Below, piece after piece: positions 52,953-61,588 of a stretch of 64,000 bases of DNA. The DNA is taken from NCBI RefSeq assembly GCF_036825535.1, contig NZ_CP098812.1:2108001-2172000 (forward strand), given 5' to 3'. Position 1 is the first letter of the stretch; every line of letters starts with the position of its first letter. Position numbers and translations under genes: made by a program. The DNA is from Parasalinivibrio latis. Lineage in GTDB: Bacteria > Pseudomonadota > Gammaproteobacteria > Enterobacterales > Vibrionaceae. Under the pieces are notes generated by a model. That model made no database searches. It was not told the DNA's origin and worked only from the letters and a program-made list of their open reading frames with translations.

Positions 52953-53948
52953 TGCTATTTTCCTCAGTTTTTTATAATTACACGTCGTACACGATAGAGC
53001 TGTGCCCAATCGATTTTTAAAATTCAAAATGCAAAAAATCATTTTTTAATATGCAACGGAATAGACACTTTTCGTTTCTATGTCTCGAACAATTCCAAAC
53101 CATCGCCTTTGAACTTTGACTTTTTGCAAAACAATTATCGAAATGCGAATACTCAACCTCAGTAATGCAAATATTTGCATTTTGCATATGAAACCGAATT
53201 GCACTTCATGGTTAATAGGTTAAAAATCTAAAGAAGTAATTATTTGTGATCAATATGAAAAACAGTTTCATTTCAATTTTTATGATCCAGGTTCAATTAT
53301 CTCCCCCTGTCAAAATCGAAATAAAAACTTTTTAAATACTTAAATTACAAGAACATACATCACTTTTATACAATAAAAATATTCTTATAATCAGTTATTT
53401 ATCAGACATAATTGGATTTCACCCATTTAAGCTAGATAGTCATACTTCGCTGACGGATAAACATTCAGACATGTGTTTCAACGAAGTAAAGTTCAAACCT
53501 TTGTTTGATAGACCATCATTGGTTTTGCCATAGGGTTAAATGCCTCAGTTTGAATATCGACACACAGAACAAATCGAAAACAAAGAATAATGTACAAAAA
53601 TTAATAGTTATCTCATGAAATGGAACATCGTTTCGAATTCCAATGGCTCATAGTGGGATTGATTTAAGTAACACACAACCCATATAAACATGTTTTATAT
53701 TTACTCAACTCTTATCTCCTGATATTTCATCATACCAATAGATGAAAAAGACCATATTTTAAGATAACCGATGAGTATCTATTTATGCTTTTCCTTATTG
53801 TCAATCCTCAAAGTGTGATGAACGACAAACAGTTATTGAAATACCGTACCACATAATTTTCGGACACTTTTCTATTTAAATGAACTCGATTGCATAATGT
53901 CTTGCTATTTTTTGCATGACTATAATCAATGTTTTGGAGGGTCTTTGT
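52953..53948. other. 996-base AT-rich intergenic region upstream of porin and cupin genes
   Basis: The longest gap in the window. It holds the divergent promoters of the porin gene and the cupin gene. Strongly AT-rich; several short ATGCAAA and TTTGCAT stretches lie close to the porin gene. Apart from the 18-bp palindrome at 53164-53181 I see no gene, RNA or repeat. GGAGGG just before 53949 is the cupin ribosome-binding site. Confidence 0.5.
53164..53181. promoter_or_regulatory. 18-bp perfect palindrome upstream of the porin gene
   Basis: AATGCAAATATTTGCATT is identical to its reverse complement. It lies about 212 bases upstream of the porin ATG and 768 bases from the cupin gene. A 9-bp half copy is found in front of cbp. 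Possible operator of a dimeric regulator; A/T-rich palindromes of this length can occur by chance, so confidence is limited. Confidence 0.5.
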
Positions 53949-54431
53949 ATGAAAGGATATTTAGTAAAAAGTACAGATATCGATGCAATGGAAGGAATTC
54001 ACAAAACCCACTTTCTAAACAAGAATGCCCAACGCGTGAATAAGTCGCTGGGTGATCTTACCGGTATCTCCGATTTTGGATTTCACCTGATAGAAGTCGA
54101 ACCAGGTAAAGAAACTACCGAATACCATGTTCACTACTTCGAAGATGAGTGTGTCTATGTTTTGTCAGGTGAAGCCACTGTGACAATAGGAGACAGCCAA
54201 TTCTCGGTAGGTGCCGGGGATTTTATTGGATACCGGGCGGGAGGATTGCCTCATGCCATGATTAACACAGGTACCGGGATACTTCGCTGTATTGTTGTAG
54301 GGCAAAGACTGGCACATGACGTTGGTGATTATCCTAAAAAAGGGAAACGCATCTACCGGAATGAAGGACGGGCTTGGGATCTTGTTGATATTGATGAGAT
54401 TGAGCATCCTGATGCTGGACGAAAATGCTGA
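53949..54431 (+). CDS. Cupin-domain protein
   Basis: 160 residues from the ATG at 53949, with GGAGGG upstream; a longer frame from 53916 has no support. One cupin_2 barrel: metal-ligand-type histidines in YHVHYFEDECVYVLSGEATVTIGD and a second conserved motif GDFIGYRAGGLPHAMINTG. The HxHxxxxE pattern (HVHYFEDE) suggests a bound metal. Homologous small cupins are often annotated as sugar-binding or transcriptional co-regulators; function is unknown. Transcribed alone. Confidence 0.85.
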   Translation: MKGYLVKSTDIDAMEGIHKTHFLNKNAQRVNKSLGDLTGISDFGFHLIEVEPGKETTEYHVHYFEDECVYVLSGEATVTIGDSQFSVGAGDFIGYRAGGLPHAMINTGTGILRCIVVGQRLAHDVGDYPKKGKRIYRNEGRAWDLVDIDEIEHPDAGRKC

Positions 54432-54444
54432 CAGAATTTTAAGT

Positions 54445-54474
54445 AAAACGCCATCTGAAACAGCATGGCGTTTT
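54445..54474. terminator. Bidirectional Rho-independent terminator
   Basis: AAAACGCCAT / ATGGCGTTTT hairpin with a 10-base loop, between the convergent cupin gene and the tetraheme cytochrome gene. Confidence 0.85.
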
Positions 54475-54492
54475 AAGGTTGCTCAACTTAGG

Positions 54493-55071
54493 TTACTTAA
54501 TAGCAATGCGTTTATGGGCAATACCCGAGTGACAATCAATGCAGGTTTCCCCTCGCTGAGCCATTAGCTCATGATTTAACCTTGCGCGCTGCGGCTGGCT
54601 TTGAAGGTCAAAGTTAGCCCCGGTATGACAATGACGGCAGTTTGCTGAATTGTCTGCTGTCATGTCATCCCAAACCATTTGCGCGAGCCTTGGACGTTCC
54701 TGTTCAAAGTTCTCCTTGGTTATCCGCCCCGTTAACATGTAATAGATATCCGCGGTAGCGGTGATTTTAACCCTCATCTTATTGATAAAATCATTCGGCA
54801 CATGGCAATCAGCGCAGGTTGCATGAATTTCATCCGCACTAACATAGTGAGGGGATGCCTTGTACTCCTGGACGATAGTGTCCATCTTAAGATGGCAACT
54901 GAAGCAAAACGCATTCTGGTTCGACGCCACCATCACCCCCTGGAAGGCGGCAATCCCAAGTATGCCTACTACGATACCAACAGGGACACCCAGCCAAAGC
55001 GGTTTTTTCAACCATTGCCAAACCTGCTGTTTCCTGGAAAGTGATTGATTTCCGGATTGTTGTTCCCCCAT
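54493..55071 (-). CDS. NapC/NirT-type tetraheme cytochrome c
   Basis: 192 residues. An N-terminal membrane anchor (PLWLGVPVGIVVGILGIAAFQGVMV, about 26-50) is followed by four CxxCH sites: CFSCH, CADCH, CRHCH and CIDCH. This is the NapC/NirT/NrfH family of membrane quinol dehydrogenases that pass electrons from the quinone pool to periplasmic reductases. It is 49 bases downstream of the octaheme gene, so it is likely the quinol-oxidising partner of that enzyme, as HaoC/NrfH is for epsilonproteobacterial HaoA. Confidence 0.92.
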   Translation of the reverse strand: MGEQQSGNQSLSRKQQVWQWLKKPLWLGVPVGIVVGILGIAAFQGVMVASNQNAFCFSCHLKMDTIVQEYKASPHYVSADEIHATCADCHVPNDFINKMRVKITATADIYYMLTGRITKENFEQERPRLAQMVWDDMTADNSANCRHCHTGANFDLQSQPQRARLNHELMAQRGETCIDCHSGIAHKRIAIK

Positions 55072-55120
55072 GATTCCTCCTTAGGGTGCCGGTTCAACTT
55101 TTGTACCGGCAATCCAACTA

Positions 55121-56590
55121 TCAATTACTTTCATCGAGATAACGCGCTTTAAACGCTGCCTGGGCTTCTTTTCTCGCCTTTTTCACGTCTTCTGGCTCTT
55201 TACCACTGAACCAGGCATGTTCCGGGCGGGCAAGGATCTCGTCCAGCAGGGCTCGCGCTTTCTCGGCACCTGCATGGTTGCCGTTTTGCTCTGCCTTCTC
55301 GACCAATTCAAGGTACTGCGGAACCATTTCTATATAAAACCGCTCTGCAACTTCATACATACCATGCCATTGGACATAGTCCGGTGCTTGCATCGCTGCG
55401 CCATGACGTGCCCTGCGGCCTTCGTGGTGCCAAAGGTAAAACCAGGTCCATTCGATTTCTTCATCAAAGCCCGTATCTGTAATCATCCCCTGCTCTTTGA
55501 GCATCCCCATCATTGCTTTACCTGGGCGCGCAAATTTGTCGTTGTATAACACGACAAGGGAGTCAAACTGGGTGTAGAAATTGTCAATCATGGATTTGGT
55601 ATGGCACGCCTGACAGACATTTTTCATATCCGCCCGTCTTGCTTCCCACGACTTGGTTTCCTTACCTAACGCTTTGTCCTTTGCATCAATCTTTTCAGAT
55701 ACCGCAGGGCGTAAAGTCCAGGAAATACGGTTACCAACGTCATGCGTTACTGGCAGTTCCCGGGTCGCAGACATGTGGCAGGTCGCGCAGGTAGGCGCGG
55801 CATCATAATCTTCTCCCACAATCCACTTGGAAGAATCCATGTTCATCCGGTCAACATGAGCAAAGAAATTAATGCCATGTTTGGATTCTTCGTAAATTTC
55901 CTTTTGTGGGTGATCTGGTCCGAGGTGGCATTTTCCGCAAGCTTCCGGTCTTCGTGCCTGAACCATATCAAACTCATGACGCTGGTGACAGGCACTGCAA
56001 GCACCCAGCGAACCATCCGGATTGATTCGCCCTATTCCGGTATTTGGCCAGGTTGCAGGATCCAGGTCACCGTTAGGCAGCACTTTCACTTCAGCACCAT
56101 GACACTGCCAGCAACCGTTTACCGCTGCGGGTGATTCTCCATTCATACTGAGTGAACCTTCCACCACCTCAGCCAGGAAGTTATCCAGCGACCCAATAAT
56201 CTGTCCTGCTTTGGCATGGTGGCTTGAAGAAAACTCCTCGACTTCCTGAACGTGGCAAGAGCCACAGTCCTTCGGGGAGACAATCACAGCGATGTTGTAG
56301 CCTTCATGCTCTATTGCATCAGGCTCGGAAGGGGTCGCTTTGTGGCACTCATAACAGCCGACATTCGCGCCATAGTGTTTGGAACGCCCCCATTGGGCAT
56401 AGATGGACGGGTTTTTGTCTTTATGACAGGCTGCACACTCCTTACTTTCTTCACTTAGTTGTTTAAAGGGTTTCATCACCAGGGCTTTCGGGGTTGCGAT
56501 TGCTGATTCGGAATAAACCGAAAACACCCCCGCCACCATCACCAAGGCAATACCGACTGTTTTTATTTTCGTCAACAATCCTGAGTTCAT
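55121..56590 (-). CDS. HAO-type octaheme cytochrome c
   Basis: 489 residues with a signal peptide (about 1-32) and eight CxxCH sites (CAACH, CYECH, CGSCH, CWQCH, CSACH, CGKCH, CATCH, CQACH). The spacing and the C-terminal block FYLWHHEGRRARHGAAMQAPDYVQWHGMYEVAERFY match the hydroxylamine-oxidoreductase family. In ammonia oxidisers HAO oxidises hydroxylamine; in epsilonproteobacteria the equivalent enzyme, linked to a NapC-type protein, reduces nitrite. The paired NapC gene points to reductive use. Whether the tyrosine that cross-links the catalytic heme is present must be checked by alignment. Confidence 0.92.
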   Translation of the reverse strand: MNSGLLTKIKTVGIALVMVAGVFSVYSESAIATPKALVMKPFKQLSEESKECAACHKDKNPSIYAQWGRSKHYGANVGCYECHKATPSEPDAIEHEGYNIAVIVSPKDCGSCHVQEVEEFSSSHHAKAGQIIGSLDNFLAEVVEGSLSMNGESPAAVNGCWQCHGAEVKVLPNGDLDPATWPNTGIGRINPDGSLGACSACHQRHEFDMVQARRPEACGKCHLGPDHPQKEIYEESKHGINFFAHVDRMNMDSSKWIVGEDYDAAPTCATCHMSATRELPVTHDVGNRISWTLRPAVSEKIDAKDKALGKETKSWEARRADMKNVCQACHTKSMIDNFYTQFDSLVVLYNDKFARPGKAMMGMLKEQGMITDTGFDEEIEWTWFYLWHHEGRRARHGAAMQAPDYVQWHGMYEVAERFYIEMVPQYLELVEKAEQNGNHAGAEKARALLDEILARPEHAWFSGKEPEDVKKARKEAQAAFKARYLDESN

Positions 56591-57037
56591 AATGAACCTC
56601 GCTCACATGCCCGCGATACGTTGCCGCGGCGTTATAGTGTGAATGTTGACTGCTTTACTTTCTCCATTTAACCGTATTTGCCTTTGTAAACATTCACAAT
56701 ATCAATAGATGTAAACTGAGAGCATCATTACAGGCTCACCAATACAGTTCCCCCCCTTTTTAGTGATTGCGATACCCCTCCATTATTCACAACATCAATA
56801 TCAAATTTGAAACAGTAAGCAGTGTGGCGATATTATTGACCATGAATTTGCATTTTATGTCACTAAAAAATCCTGTTGATTGAGGTTTATGCAGATATTT
56901 ATGTTGAACAAGTGACCAGACACCCTCTCACTGCGCTACATGTGTGAGAGTCCCAGGTTTCATCCAATTGGCGCAAAGCCTCCCAGTCGAGACGCCTTTC
57001 CTGCAACGTCTTTTCTATTGCTTATAAGGAGATTGTT
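56591..57037. other. Divergent intergenic region between the octaheme gene and the ZntB-like gene
   Basis: 447 bases with both promoters. A half-site TTGAT (minus strand, 56701-56705) is compatible with Fnr-type control of the cytochrome pair, but the partner half is poor. AAGGAG at 57026-57031 is the ribosome-binding site for the ZntB-like gene. No other structure seen. Confidence 0.4.
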
Positions 57038-58039
57038 TTGTCACCCCTGCAGAATAACAGTGGAGAGCGTATGGATGGGTTGATTCATGCCATCGTGCTG
57101 GATGGCAAAGGCAGCGGGACCTGGCTGCATACTGAAAAAGAAATCAAAGCTTGGCGCGCTGATGATGGCATCCTCTGGCTACATCTGTTTTATGACAACC
57201 ATGAAACCAGACGCTGGCTTGAAAACGATTCAGGATTGAGTGACGTAGTAACAGACTCATTGCTTGCAGACGAAACCCGGCCAAGGATTACCTCAGTCTC
57301 TACAGGTTGTCTGCTCTCGTTACGGGGTTTTAACGCTAACCCGGAAGCTGATCCTGAAGATATGGTATCCATTCGTTTGTATATTGAATCAAACAGGGTT
57401 ATCAGTACCCGCAAACGCCAACTGCTCTCAGTTGAAGACATCACCTCAGATCTGAAAAAAGGCCAGGGACCCGGCTCAGTATCCTCTCTCATCGCAGAAC
57501 TCATGGATTCACTGACTATACGAATGCAAAGCGTGCTCGACACTCTGGAAATGAGATTGGACAAACTGGAAGACGCCATAGATCAGGGAACCAATTTCTC
57601 GCTTCGTGAAGAACTTTCAGATATTCGCCGTTCTACTGTCGCCATAAGACGATATATCACCCCACAAAAGGATACTGTCGCAAAAATCAGTGCCGGAAAA
57701 TTCGGGTGGCTCAACGATGACGATCGCGCAAGCCTGCGAGAAGTGTCCAACCAGCTCTTACTCTATATCGAAGAGTTGGACATGAATATCGACCGGGCAC
57801 AAATTGCCTACGAAGAACTTAACCACAAAATGAATGAGCAGATAAACCAACGTATGTACCGAATGTCAGTTTTCGCTGCCATGTTCCTCCCCCTGAGTTT
57901 TCTTACCGGCTTATTTGGTGTCAACGTTGCCGGTATTCCTGGAGAACATGACCCGCTGGCTTTCTATATGTTCCTTGGTTTCCTGGTTCTAATCTCAGTG
58001 CTCGGCTTCGCTTTTTTCCGTTTCAGGAGATGGCTTTGA
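57038..58039 (+). CDS. zntB: ZntB-like CorA-family metal transporter
   Basis: 333 residues. The TTG start has AAGGAG 6 bases upstream; ATG appears only 11 codons later. A long cytoplasmic domain with coiled helices (SLIAELMDSLTIRMQSVLDTLEMRLDKLEDAI) is followed by two C-terminal transmembrane helices (about 270-292 and 305-327) joined by the loop GVNVAGIPG. The GxN motif is intact (GVN), and the loop is ZntB-like (E. coli GINLGGIPG) rather than CorA (GMNF). Predicted zinc transport. Followed by marC at 66 bases. Confidence 0.87.
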   Translation: MSPLQNNSGERMDGLIHAIVLDGKGSGTWLHTEKEIKAWRADDGILWLHLFYDNHETRRWLENDSGLSDVVTDSLLADETRPRITSVSTGCLLSLRGFNANPEADPEDMVSIRLYIESNRVISTRKRQLLSVEDITSDLKKGQGPGSVSSLIAELMDSLTIRMQSVLDTLEMRLDKLEDAIDQGTNFSLREELSDIRRSTVAIRRYITPQKDTVAKISAGKFGWLNDDDRASLREVSNQLLLYIEELDMNIDRAQIAYEELNHKMNEQINQRMYRMSVFAAMFLPLSFLTGLFGVNVAGIPGEHDPLAFYMFLGFLVLISVLGFAFFRFRRWL

Positions 58040-58104
58040 TACAAGCGGAGCCAGAACCAACCGTTACAATAATTCAGCAGTAAAAACACAATAAGGAAAG
58101 CAGC

Positions 58105-58737
58105 ATGCTTGATATTTTTACCGTCGCAGCCACGGTGTTCATGGGTTTTTTTGCCATTATGAATCCCATCGCCAATACCGCCGTGTTTGTAGGCATGGCA
58201 GGTGATATGGATCACGCATCCCAACGCGCTACAGCCATTAAAGCAGTACTCACAGCCTTTTTTATCGTCGCGTTCTTCTGTCTGCTGGGCAAAGCCATTT
58301 TTAACCTTTTTGGTATAACACTTCCGGCACTTCGGTTATCCGGTGGGATACTGGTCTTTCTAGTCGGTTACCACATGCTCCAGGGCAACAGCTCAAAAAT
58401 GCATTCCGATAAAAATGAACAGCAAAAAGATTCTGATGACATTGCCATTTCTCCCCTGGCAATACCTATTTTGGCCGGCCCTGGGACGATTGCCACAGCA
58501 ATGAACTATTCCGCCGCAGGAGGAGTTAGCAATATTCTGGTTACTATTGGGGCGTTTGGACTGTTGTGTGTGATTACACTTGTCTGCTTTCTTCTGGGTA
58601 AGAGGCTCATCGCTCTCATCGGCATTGCCGGTCTCGGTATAATTACCCGGCTTATGGGTCTGATTCTGACTGTCATAGGCATGCAAATGGGAATTCAGGG
58701 TGCTCATGATGCCTACCAGTTGTTCGATAAGTGGTGA
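58105..58737 (+). CDS. MarC-family membrane protein
   Basis: 210 residues with six transmembrane segments; typical MarC/YhgN blocks MNPIANTAVFVGMAGDMDH, SGGILVFLVGYHMLQG, SPLAIPILAGPGTIATAMNY and IGIAGLGIITRLMGLILTVIGMQMGIQG. AAGGAAAGCAGC precedes the ATG. Function of the family is uncertain; some members are linked to drug sensitivity only by historic naming. May be co-transcribed with the ZntB-like gene. Confidence 0.9.
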   Translation: MLDIFTVAATVFMGFFAIMNPIANTAVFVGMAGDMDHASQRATAIKAVLTAFFIVAFFCLLGKAIFNLFGITLPALRLSGGILVFLVGYHMLQGNSSKMHSDKNEQQKDSDDIAISPLAIPILAGPGTIATAMNYSAAGGVSNILVTIGAFGLLCVITLVCFLLGKRLIALIGIAGLGIITRLMGLILTVIGMQMGIQGAHDAYQLFDKW

Positions 58738-58784
58738 AAACGGTGACACAATCGCCAAACAACACTGAGGCAAAGGATTTTCAC

Positions 58785-58813
58785 TTGCAACGTGTTGGCA
58801 CTGCCGCTAATAT
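58785..58813 (+). promoter_or_regulatory. Sigma-70-type promoter of the tRNA-Val genes
   Basis: TTGCAA (58785-58790) and TAATAT (58808-58813) are separated by 17 bases. A GC-rich discriminator (CCTCGGCG) follows, as is common for stable RNA promoters under stringent control. It is 19 bases before the first tRNA. Confidence 0.7.
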
Positions 58814-58831
58814 CCTCGGCGTCAACACGAT

Positions 58832-58908
58832 GCGTCCGTAGCTCAGTTGGTTAGAGCACCACCTTGACATGGTGGGGGTCGGTAGTTCGAGTCTACTCGG
58901 ACGCACCA
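58832..58908 (+). tRNA. tRNA-Val(GAC), copy 1
   Basis: 77 bases including an encoded CCA end. Acceptor arms GCGTCCG / CGGACGC, D arm with AGCTCAGTTGGTTAGAGC, anticodon arm CCACC-TTGACAT-GGTGG with anticodon GAC, and T arm with GGTTCGA-type loop (TAGTTCGAGTC). Reads GUC (and GUU) valine codons. Confidence 0.97.
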
Positions 58909-58927
58909 TCTAAATGTGTTGAGCATT

Positions 58928-59004
58928 GCGTCTATAGCTCAGTTGGTTAGAGCACCACCTTGACATGGTGGGGGTCGGTAGTTCGAGTCTACTTAGACGC
59001 ACCA
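58928..59004 (+). tRNA. tRNA-Val(GAC), copy 2
   Basis: 77 bases with encoded CCA, 19 bases after copy 1. Identical to it except in the acceptor stem, where GCGTCTA pairs with TAGACGC; both strands of pairs 6:67 and 7:66 have changed together, so pairing is kept. Anticodon GAC. Confidence 0.97.
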
Positions 59005-59012
59005 TATTCCAG

Positions 59013-59039
59013 ACAAAGCCCGCTTCCAGCGGGCTTTGT
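59013..59039 (+). terminator. Rho-independent terminator of the tRNA transcript
   Basis: ACAAAGCCCGC / GCGGGCTTTGT perfect 11-bp stem with loop TTCCA, followed by a short T-rich stretch, 8 bases after the second tRNA. Confidence 0.87.
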
Positions 59040-59202
59040 TGTATCTGGCTGTTGAAGCCCCTCTGATCTTATCTCTTATTTCTACCAATCTGCCTCTAAA
59101 TGGCTGAATAACCACCAATCTGCGCAAACGTTTGCTATTTTTCTTTACCCGGTTTGAATCCTCTGTATGATAGCCGCGATTTTCCCCACCTAAGGACAGA
59201 CA

Positions 59203-59961
59203 ATGTTTAAGAGAACGTTTCTCTTCGCCTTCTTTTTATCGCTATTCTCATCGCACGCTATCGCCCAGACAATTGCAATCATGGGTGCCATGGATGCCGA
59301 AATTGAAAAACTGCTGCCCGAGATCCAGGATACCCGTCAATACGTTAAAGCCAACAACACCTACTATACCGGTAGCATCTCCGGGAAGGATGTCGTCGTT
59401 GTGCGCTCCGGTGTCGGGAAGGTAAACGCTGCGGTAACGACACAAACACTTATATGTGACTTTGATACCAGTGCGATTATCTTTACCGGTATTGCGGGTG
59501 CAGCTTCCCCTGCCCTAAACGTTGCTGACGTCGTCATAGCCTCCGCACTGGTGCAACATGATGTTGATCTAACTGCCTTTGGTGCACAAAAGGGGCTACT
59601 TGATGGTTACCAGGATCGCCTTTTTAACGTTGACAGCGAACTGAAGACACTAGCCATAGCAGCAGCAACAAAAGTCGTCGGTGATCAGCGTACCCACTCA
59701 GGTATTATTGCTACCGGTGACCAGTTTATTGCAGACAAAAAGCAGGTAGCTGAACTGAGAAAAGAATTTGAAGCGGTGGCTGTAGAAATGGAGGGCGCGG
59801 CTGTGGCACAGGTCGCTGATATGTACGGCGTTCCCCTAATAGTAATTCGTACCGTTTCAGACAAAGCAGACGGTTCGGCGCACATGGTTTACAACGAAGC
59901 AAAACAGGTAACCGCAGACAATTCCGTTGCCATTACCCTTGAAATGTTGAAAAAGATGTAA
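59203..59961 (+). CDS. mtnN: Exported MTA/SAH nucleosidase
   Basis: 252 residues, 5'-methylthioadenosine/S-adenosylhomocysteine nucleosidase family. Motifs: IAIMGAMDAEIEKLL at the start of the mature protein, GVGKVNAAVTTQTLI, IIFTGIAGAASP, TGDQFIADK and EMEGAAVAQVADMYGVPLIVIRTVSDKADG with the catalytic Glu and Asp. Unlike the cytoplasmic E. coli enzyme it has a clear Sec signal peptide (TFLFAFFLSLFSSHAIAQ), so it should act in the periplasm. AGGACAGACA precedes the ATG. Monocistronic. Confidence 0.92.
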   Translation: MFKRTFLFAFFLSLFSSHAIAQTIAIMGAMDAEIEKLLPEIQDTRQYVKANNTYYTGSISGKDVVVVRSGVGKVNAAVTTQTLICDFDTSAIIFTGIAGAASPALNVADVVIASALVQHDVDLTAFGAQKGLLDGYQDRLFNVDSELKTLAIAAATKVVGDQRTHSGIIATGDQFIADKKQVAELRKEFEAVAVEMEGAAVAQVADMYGVPLIVIRTVSDKADGSAHMVYNEAKQVTADNSVAITLEMLKKM

Positions 59962-59965
59962 GGGC

Positions 59966-59994
59966 GTACAGCCCGGACACTTTCCGGGCTGTAC
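59966..59994. terminator. Hairpin between convergent genes
   Basis: GTACAGCCCGG / CCGGGCTGTAC, a perfect 11-bp stem, sits between the mtnN stop and the motD-like stop. T-runs are lacking, so efficiency is uncertain. Confidence 0.7.
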
Positions 59995-59996
59995 CA

Positions 59997-60833
59997 TCAG
60001 GACTTAACGGCATCCAATGGCTCAGATACCTCAGAAGGCCGCCCTTGGGAAATAGCTATTTCCACCCGGCGGTTTACTGCCCCTTTTTTCTTTGAGAGCG
60101 GCTGTGTAGCTCCTGCTCCTTCCACCAGCACCCTTTCCGGATCTATTCCTTTATCAGCAAGAATTACGTCTGCCACTGACACAGCGCGCAGTGCGGAAAG
60201 TTCCCAGTTATTCCGGAACAGGTCAGATGAAGGCAGTGCCGCATCGGTATGCCCGATCACTGTTATGATGCCCGGTACCTTTTCAACAGCTTTCGCTACC
60301 TTGGAAACCAGAGGATGGAACTTAGGCTGGAGATATTCAGAGTCTGCCGCAAACATGACAGGGGATTTCAGACGGATAACAAGTTGCTGCCCCAACCGCT
60401 CTACCTCGACATCACCGGCCTGGATTTCTTCTTTTAAAGCAGCCTGTAATTTCTTGAGATCCTGCTCCTCTGGCTTGGGCATCTCCGTACTGCTCGTTTC
60501 CGGTGATTTCTCCGGCAGTGGTGCATGGCTAGGTGCAAGGTGTATCGGACGGACATCCATCTGGGCGGAGTCCACTGTTGAATTGCTTCCAGTTACCCCA
60601 ATACCTCCATCAAATACCGGCGAACCGGCCGGATGGGATATCATTCCCACCTGCTCAAGAGATGTCATCAGACTGTCGACCATCACTTGCGCTTTACCTT
60701 TTTCACTTTGTGCAAATGCATAAAGTACAACAAACAGTGCAAACAGGAGTGTCATATAGTCAGCGTATGAAACCAGCCATCGCTCATGGTTTTCATGCTC
60801 CTCGTGGGGAGCGTGGCGTTTTTTCCGAGCCAT
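59997..60833 (-). CDS. motD: MotB/MotD-type flagellar motor stator protein
   Basis: 278 residues. Cytoplasmic start, one transmembrane helix carrying the ion-binding Asp (SYADYMTLLFALFVVLYAFAQ, D26 region), a proline-rich linker and a C-terminal OmpA/peptidoglycan-binding domain (about 145-265; VIGHTDAALPSSDLFRNNWELSALRA, GAVNRRVEI). It pairs with the upstream MotA-type gene (1-base overlap) as a MotC/MotD-like second stator. Ion specificity cannot be told by eye. Confidence 0.9.
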   Translation of the reverse strand: MARKKRHAPHEEHENHERWLVSYADYMTLLFALFVVLYAFAQSEKGKAQVMVDSLMTSLEQVGMISHPAGSPVFDGGIGVTGSNSTVDSAQMDVRPIHLAPSHAPLPEKSPETSSTEMPKPEEQDLKKLQAALKEEIQAGDVEVERLGQQLVIRLKSPVMFAADSEYLQPKFHPLVSKVAKAVEKVPGIITVIGHTDAALPSSDLFRNNWELSALRAVSVADVILADKGIDPERVLVEGAGATQPLSKKKGAVNRRVEIAISQGRPSEVSEPLDAVKS

Positions 60834-61588
60834 TACTCACCACCACTGAATTTTGGGTGCTCCACATAGGTTCCCAATCGCTTCTGCATCTCAATCATGT
60901 TGTAACCACTTGCGATACCATAAACCGCTTCAACAATCATCCGGCGATAGTTAGCCAGTTCATGGGCAAAGGCTTTATAACGGTTGCCAAATGGCAGGAA
61001 GATGATGTTGGCAAACGCTACACCATAAATCGTCGCAACAAATGCAACAGCAATGCCGTGGCCCAGCTGGTCAGGCTTATCCAGCAACCCCATCGCATGA
61101 ATAAGTCCAAGCACCGCACCGAGGATACCCATAGTTGGACAGTAACCACCCATCGCTTCATAGACTTTAGCGACCTGGCCAATACGGTGATCTTCGTTGG
61201 CAATTTTACTTTCCATGATCTCGTAGATCGCATCCTTCTCCATGCCATCGATTACCATCTGCAGGGACTCAGTCAGGAAGGGTTCTGAGATCTTTTCCAG
61301 CTCCATTTCCAAAGCAAGAAAGCCGTCTTTCCGGGCAATACCTGCTAAATCAACAATCTGGCTTGCCATTCCAAAGCTGTCATAATGTGGTGGCTTAATC
61401 AGCCATGAAAAGTAGTGGATGACATCTTTAAGCGTGGGAAAAGGAAACTGCACAATTGCAGCACCGGTGGTACCGCCTAATACAATAATGAAAGCCGGGC
61501 CATTCATTAAAGCACTGGGGTGCCCCCCTTCAATCAGGTTTGAAATCAGGATAAAAGCAACGGCCAAAAAGACACCAATAAAGCTCAT
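60833..61588 (-). CDS. motC: MotA/MotC-type flagellar motor stator protein
   Basis: 251 residues from the ATG at 61586-61588 (MSFIGVFLAVAFILISN), chosen because the family begins with a transmembrane helix; an upstream in-frame start adds 31 residues. Four helices and the cytoplasmic segment KDAIYEIMESKIANEDHRIGQVAKVYEAMGGYCPTMGILGAVLGLI are MotA-type. With MotD it forms a stator unit. A MotC-type pair lying away from other flagellar genes is common in gammaproteobacteria with two stator sets. Confidence 0.92.
   Translation of the reverse strand: MSFIGVFLAVAFILISNLIEGGHPSALMNGPAFIIVLGGTTGAAIVQFPFPTLKDVIHYFSWLIKPPHYDSFGMASQIVDLAGIARKDGFLALEMELEKISEPFLTESLQMVIDGMEKDAIYEIMESKIANEDHRIGQVAKVYEAMGGYCPTMGILGAVLGLIHAMGLLDKPDQLGHGIAVAFVATIYGVAFANIIFLPFGNRYKAFAHELANYRRMIVEAVYGIASGYNMIEMQKRLGTYVEHPKFSGGE

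Noticed and set aside
53221..53290. Crp site at TTTGTGATCAATATGAAAA upstream of the porin gene
   Set aside because: Only the left half (TGTGA) fits; the right half lacks TCACA.
58105..58737. Multiple-antibiotic-resistance function for the MarC-family gene
   Set aside because: The name is historic; MarC itself is not shown to confer resistance, so no function is assigned.
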